64,000 nucleotides of DNA, taken from Paenibacillus flagellatus. GTDB lineage: Bacteria; Bacillota; Bacilli; Paenibacillales; NBRC-103111. The translations under genes were made by a program, and so were the position numbers. Under the pieces are notes generated by a model. The model ran no database searches. It was not told the origin of the DNA and worked only from the letters and a program-made list of their open reading frames with translations. Below are positions 61,564 through 64,000 of the stretch, piece after piece. The stretch is taken from assembly GCF_003217775.1 (NCBI RefSeq), contig NZ_QJVJ01000008.1:1-64000 (forward strand), written 5' to 3'. Positions within the stretch are counted from its first letter, which is position 1. The number at the start of each line of letters is the position of its first letter.

Positions 61564-61629
61564 GAGCAAATTTCGGCATCGATTTTTCGGAAAGCGAAGT
61601 CGGAATGGGGCGAGCGGGGGCGGGGAACG

Positions 61630-61659
61630 TTGAAACCGGGCGAATAATCCCGATATAAT
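61630..61659 (+). promoter_or_regulatory. ferritin promoter
   Basis: TTGAAA at 61630-61635 and TATAAT at 61654-61659 with an 18-base spacer. No obvious Fur box overlaps it. Confidence 0.8.
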
Positions 61660-61713
61660 GAAGACGGCGAAAGCCGATTGCCAAATTACGGATAAGAGGA
61701 GACGTGTTGCGCC

Positions 61714-62217
61714 ATGTTGAGCCAGGCGTTGCTGGACAAGCTGAACGATCAGATGAACTACGAGTTTTATTCGTCCCAAGTGTATTTGGCGATGGCCGCC
61801 TATTGCTCGGCGGAAAGCTTCGACGGGTTTGCCAACTTTTTCATCGTGCAGGCCGAAGAAGAGAAGTTTCACGCCATGAAAATTTTTCACTTCATCAATA
61901 CGCTCGGCAAACGGGCGATCGTGTCCGGCATGAAGGACCCGTCCAACGAATACGGCTCACTGCTGGATGCGTTCGAGCAAGCGTACGAGCACGAGCAGAC
62001 GGTGACGAGACGCATCTACGATTTGTCCGATATGGCTTGGAACGAACGCGAGCACGCGACGATCAACTTCCTGAAATGGTTCATCGACGAGCAGGTGGAG
62101 GAGGAAGCGACGTTCGACGGCATCATCCAGAAGCTGCGCCGCATCGATAACGACAGCAACGCCTTCTATATGCTCGATGCGGAGCTGGCGAAGCGGACGT
62201 TTACGCCGGAAGCTTGA
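61714..62217 (+). CDS. ftnA: bacterial non-heme ferritin
   Basis: 167 residues, the usual length. It stores iron as a 24-subunit shell. Ferroxidase-site residues are present: Glu17 (MNYEFYSSQ), Glu50 and His53 (AEEEKFHAMK), Glu94 (YEHEQ) and Gln127 (DEQVEEE). The ATG at 61714 has AGAGGAG 12 bases upstream, a little far. It is monocistronic, with its own promoter and terminator. Confidence 0.95.
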   Translation: MLSQALLDKLNDQMNYEFYSSQVYLAMAAYCSAESFDGFANFFIVQAEEEKFHAMKIFHFINTLGKRAIVSGMKDPSNEYGSLLDAFEQAYEHEQTVTRRIYDLSDMAWNEREHATINFLKWFIDEQVEEEATFDGIIQKLRRIDNDSNAFYMLDAELAKRTFTPEA

Positions 62218-62242
62218 TCCGGCTTGCGCGCGAGCGACACGG

Positions 62243-62270
62243 AAGCCCGGCCTTGACGGCCGGGCTTTTT
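62243..62270 (+). terminator. ferritin terminator
   Basis: AGCCCGGCC and GGCCGGGCT pair and are followed by TTTTT. Confidence 0.85.
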
Positions 62271-62295
62271 CCGTCGGCCGGGGCTGCGGCCGCGG

Positions 62296-63141
62296 TCATT
62301 TCAGTCCGAGCCGGATTCGCCGGTATTCGAGCGGCGTCAGCTTCTCCTGTTCCATGAACCGTTTGTTGAAGTAGCTCGGGTTCGGGTAGCCGACCTCCTC
62401 GGCGATCCGTTTGACGGTCCAATCGGTACGTTCCAGCAGCAGCTGCTTGGCGAGCTGGAGGCGGCACAGCGTGACGAATTCGAGCGGAGACATCTGCATC
62501 GTCTTGCGGAACAGCTTGCAGAAGTAGTAGGCGCTTACGCCCGCCGTCTCCGCCCACCGGTCGAGCTCGAACGGCTCGTGCGCGCGGGCGCGGATCAGCG
62601 GCAGCAGCTTCGCCAGCCGGTCCGACGTGCCGGAAGCCTTGCCCCCAGTGAACGGCTCGGCCCGGCTCATAAACTCGGTCAAGATCGCGTACGTCAAGGA
62701 AGAAAGTCTGGCCAGATGCAGAAACGAATGCGTCTCCGCTTCCGCCAGCAGCTCCTCGTAAAAAGGGACGAGCTCTCTCCACGACTTGACCGTCCATAGC
62801 GGCGTCCGCCGGAACCCGTGCTCGGACAAATATTCGCCCAGCCTCGCCGAGCCGTAAAAGTGGACCCAGCGCACTTCCCAAGGGTCGTCGGTGCTGGAGT
62901 AATAGCGCTGACGCATGAGCGGGAAGTAGAAGAAGGCGTCGCCGGGCAGCAGCGTGTACGTCTCCCCCTCGTATTCGACGTAGCCTTTGCCGGCGGTGAC
63001 CAGATGGATGTTGTAATTGTCGAGCGCCCCGTAGGCGCGGTCCACCGTATGATCCGGGTGGTCCCAATACCAGCCGACCGACTCCGGCAAGCAAAAGTAG
63101 GGCGGCTCGGCCAACGTCGGCAAATGATGCTGGCGCTGCAT
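62296..63141 (-). CDS. AraC-family regulator with cupin-type sensor domain
   Basis: 281 residues. The N-terminal half is an AraC arabinose-binding-like cupin (LVTAGKGYVEYEGETYTLLP, then PGDAFFYFP). The C-terminal half is a double helix-turn-helix (FELDRWAETAGVSAYYFCKL and EVGYPNPSYFNKRF). It begins with ATG at 63141; GGGAGTGA is 8-10 bases upstream. It is divergent from the Gfo/Idh/MocA gene, its likely target, as is common for sugar-acid or inositol catabolism in Paenibacillus. Confidence 0.9.
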   Translation of the reverse strand: MQRQHHLPTLAEPPYFCLPESVGWYWDHPDHTVDRAYGALDNYNIHLVTAGKGYVEYEGETYTLLPGDAFFYFPLMRQRYYSSTDDPWEVRWVHFYGSARLGEYLSEHGFRRTPLWTVKSWRELVPFYEELLAEAETHSFLHLARLSSLTYAILTEFMSRAEPFTGGKASGTSDRLAKLLPLIRARAHEPFELDRWAETAGVSAYYFCKLFRKTMQMSPLEFVTLCRLQLAKQLLLERTDWTVKRIAEEVGYPNPSYFNKRFMEQEKLTPLEYRRIRLGLK

Positions 63142-63199
63142 GACGGCGTCACTCCCGATGACAATATCGTGTTAGGGATTGCAAAATAATATTATTTTT

Positions 63200-63228
63200 A
63201 TTTTAACGGCCCGCGTTTATAATGACAA
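63200..63228 (-). promoter_or_regulatory. promoter of the AraC-family gene
   Basis: On the minus strand TTGTCA (63228-63223), a 17-base spacer and TAAAAT (63205-63200). Confidence 0.7.
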
Positions 63229-63362
63229 TTGTGAGCTACATCCAGTCTTCGATGCTCGGACCCGCATGAATCATCCGGGTTCGAACGTCGGAGCGGGCCG
63301 CCGGGAAGCGGGCGAAGGAACGCGACGGCTGCCGTGCGGCAGGGCATACGAAAACGTTTATA

Positions 63363-63376
63363 TTTACTCGAGTAAA
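63363..63376. promoter_or_regulatory. perfect 14-base palindrome before the oxidoreductase gene
   Basis: TTTACTCGAGTAAA lies 21 bases upstream of the ATG at 63397 and overlaps the end of a -10-like TATATT (63359-63364). AAACGTTT at 63352-63359 is another small palindrome. An operator is likely. Confidence 0.5.
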
Positions 63377-63396
63377 AAATGTTGGGAGAGTGGAGC

Positions 63397-64000
63397 ATGA
63401 TGAGCGAACGCAACGTAAGGTGGGGCGTGCTCGGCTGTGCCGGCATCGCCGTCCGTTCGGTAATACCGGGCATTCGGGCGTCCCGTACCGGGGAAGTGGC
63501 GGCGATCGCGAGCCGCGACGCGGCCAAGGCGAAGGAAACCGCGGAGAAGCTAGGCATCCCGAAGTCGTACGGGAGCTACGAGGAGCTGCTGGCGGACCCC
63601 GAAATCGATGCGGTGTACATACCGCTGCCGAACCATCTGCACAAGCCGTGGACGATCCGGGCCGCGCAGGCGGGCAAGCACGTGCTGTGCGAGAAGCCGA
63701 TCGCGCTCGACGCCGCGGAGGCGGAGGAGATGGCGCTAGCTTGCCGCGAGGCGGGCGTCGTGCTGGCGGAGGCGTTCATGTACCGGTACCATCCGCGGTA
63801 CGATCGGATCAAGGATATTATCCGCAGCGGCGAAATCGGCGATATCCGCGGCATGCACGGGGTGTTCTCGTTCAATAACGCCGGGGATTCGAAAAACATT
63901 CGCTACAAGGCGGAGTGGGGCGGCGGCTCGGTCTACGACGTCGGCTGCTATCCGATCAGCGCGGCCCGCTACTTGCTCGGACGGGAGCCGATCGCCGCGA
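63397..64000 (+). CDS. Gfo/Idh/MocA-family oxidoreductase (cut by window end)
   Basis: 201 codons visible. Rossmann-type NAD(P) site WGVLGCAGIAVRSVIPGIRA at the N-terminus, EKPIALDAAEAEEMALACRE with the catalytic Lys of the EKP motif near residue 97, and DVGCYPISAARYLL typical of the family. These enzymes oxidise or reduce sugars, inositols or their derivatives. The ATG at 63397 follows GGGAGAGTGG. The substrate-binding half lies beyond the window, so the substrate is open. Confidence 0.92.
   Translation, partial: MMSERNVRWGVLGCAGIAVRSVIPGIRASRTGEVAAIASRDAAKAKETAEKLGIPKSYGSYEELLADPEIDAVYIPLPNHLHKPWTIRAAQAGKHVLCEKPIALDAAEAEEMALACREAGVVLAEAFMYRYHPRYDRIKDIIRSGEIGDIRGMHGVFSFNNAGDSKNIRYKAEWGGGSVYDVGCYPISAARYLLGREPIAA

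Overview
The window reads as a stretch of chromosome from a high-GC, Gram-positive, spore-former-type Firmicute, most likely Paenibacillaceae (Paenibacillus/Cohnella-like). The grounds are strong AGGAGG ribosome binding sites with many GTG/TTG starts, a T-box leader on a single-chain glycyl-tRNA synthetase, S-layer-homology (SLH) anchored surface proteins, and several LplB/YtcP-type sugar importers that carry YesM/YesN-type two-component regulators but no ATPase. No tRNA, rRNA, CRISPR array or prophage was seen. The only mobile trace is the first 120 bases, which look like the end of an IS3-type element.

Layout. 1-5.2 kb: IS edge, an HD-GYP protein, an SgrR-like regulator with a solute-binding domain, a small membrane protein, and a DUF1801-ArsR-SRPBCC operon behind a promoter with an operator on its -35 box. 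5.2-11.1 kb: import operon 1 (lipoprotein, two permeases, cytoplasmic beta-propeller). 11.2-15.5 kb: a secreted SLH-CAP protein, a MarR/membrane-protein pair, and the T-box-controlled glyS. 15.6-27.5 kb: a 1587-residue secreted multidomain protein, then import operon 2 (two permeases, lipoprotein, histidine kinase, AraC-type response regulator). 28.1-36.4 kb: import operon 3 (kinase, regulator, lipoprotein, two permeases, secreted beta-helix protein). 36.4-42.3 kb: a Ser/Gly-rich lipoprotein, a large secreted propeller protein, and a GntR regulator fused to a solute-binding domain. 42.3-45.3 kb: a DinB-fold protein, an AlkZ-like protein, an AraC regulator and thymidine kinase. 45.5-56.0 kb: one giant gene for a 3527-residue SLH-anchored subtilase. 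56-64 kb: MFS transporter, EcsC-like protein, coiled-coil protein, an SsuABC/TauABC-like importer, ferritin, an AraC regulator and a truncated Gfo/Idh/MocA oxidoreductase.

How it fits together. Most of 5-42 kb looks like polysaccharide sensing and use. Secreted proteins of propeller, beta-helix and golvesin-domain type would act on an extracellular glycan. Three lipoprotein/permease sets would import the oligomers, presumably powered by a shared MsmX-type ATPase encoded elsewhere. Two YesMN-like systems would sense them, and CcpA-type cre-like sites would add catabolite control. Substrates cannot be read from the sequence. The most unusual items are the cytoplasmic regulator/solute-binding-protein fusions, the giant subtilase, the hairpins placed between lipoprotein and permease genes, and the TGAAAGCG elements shared by three sugar loci.
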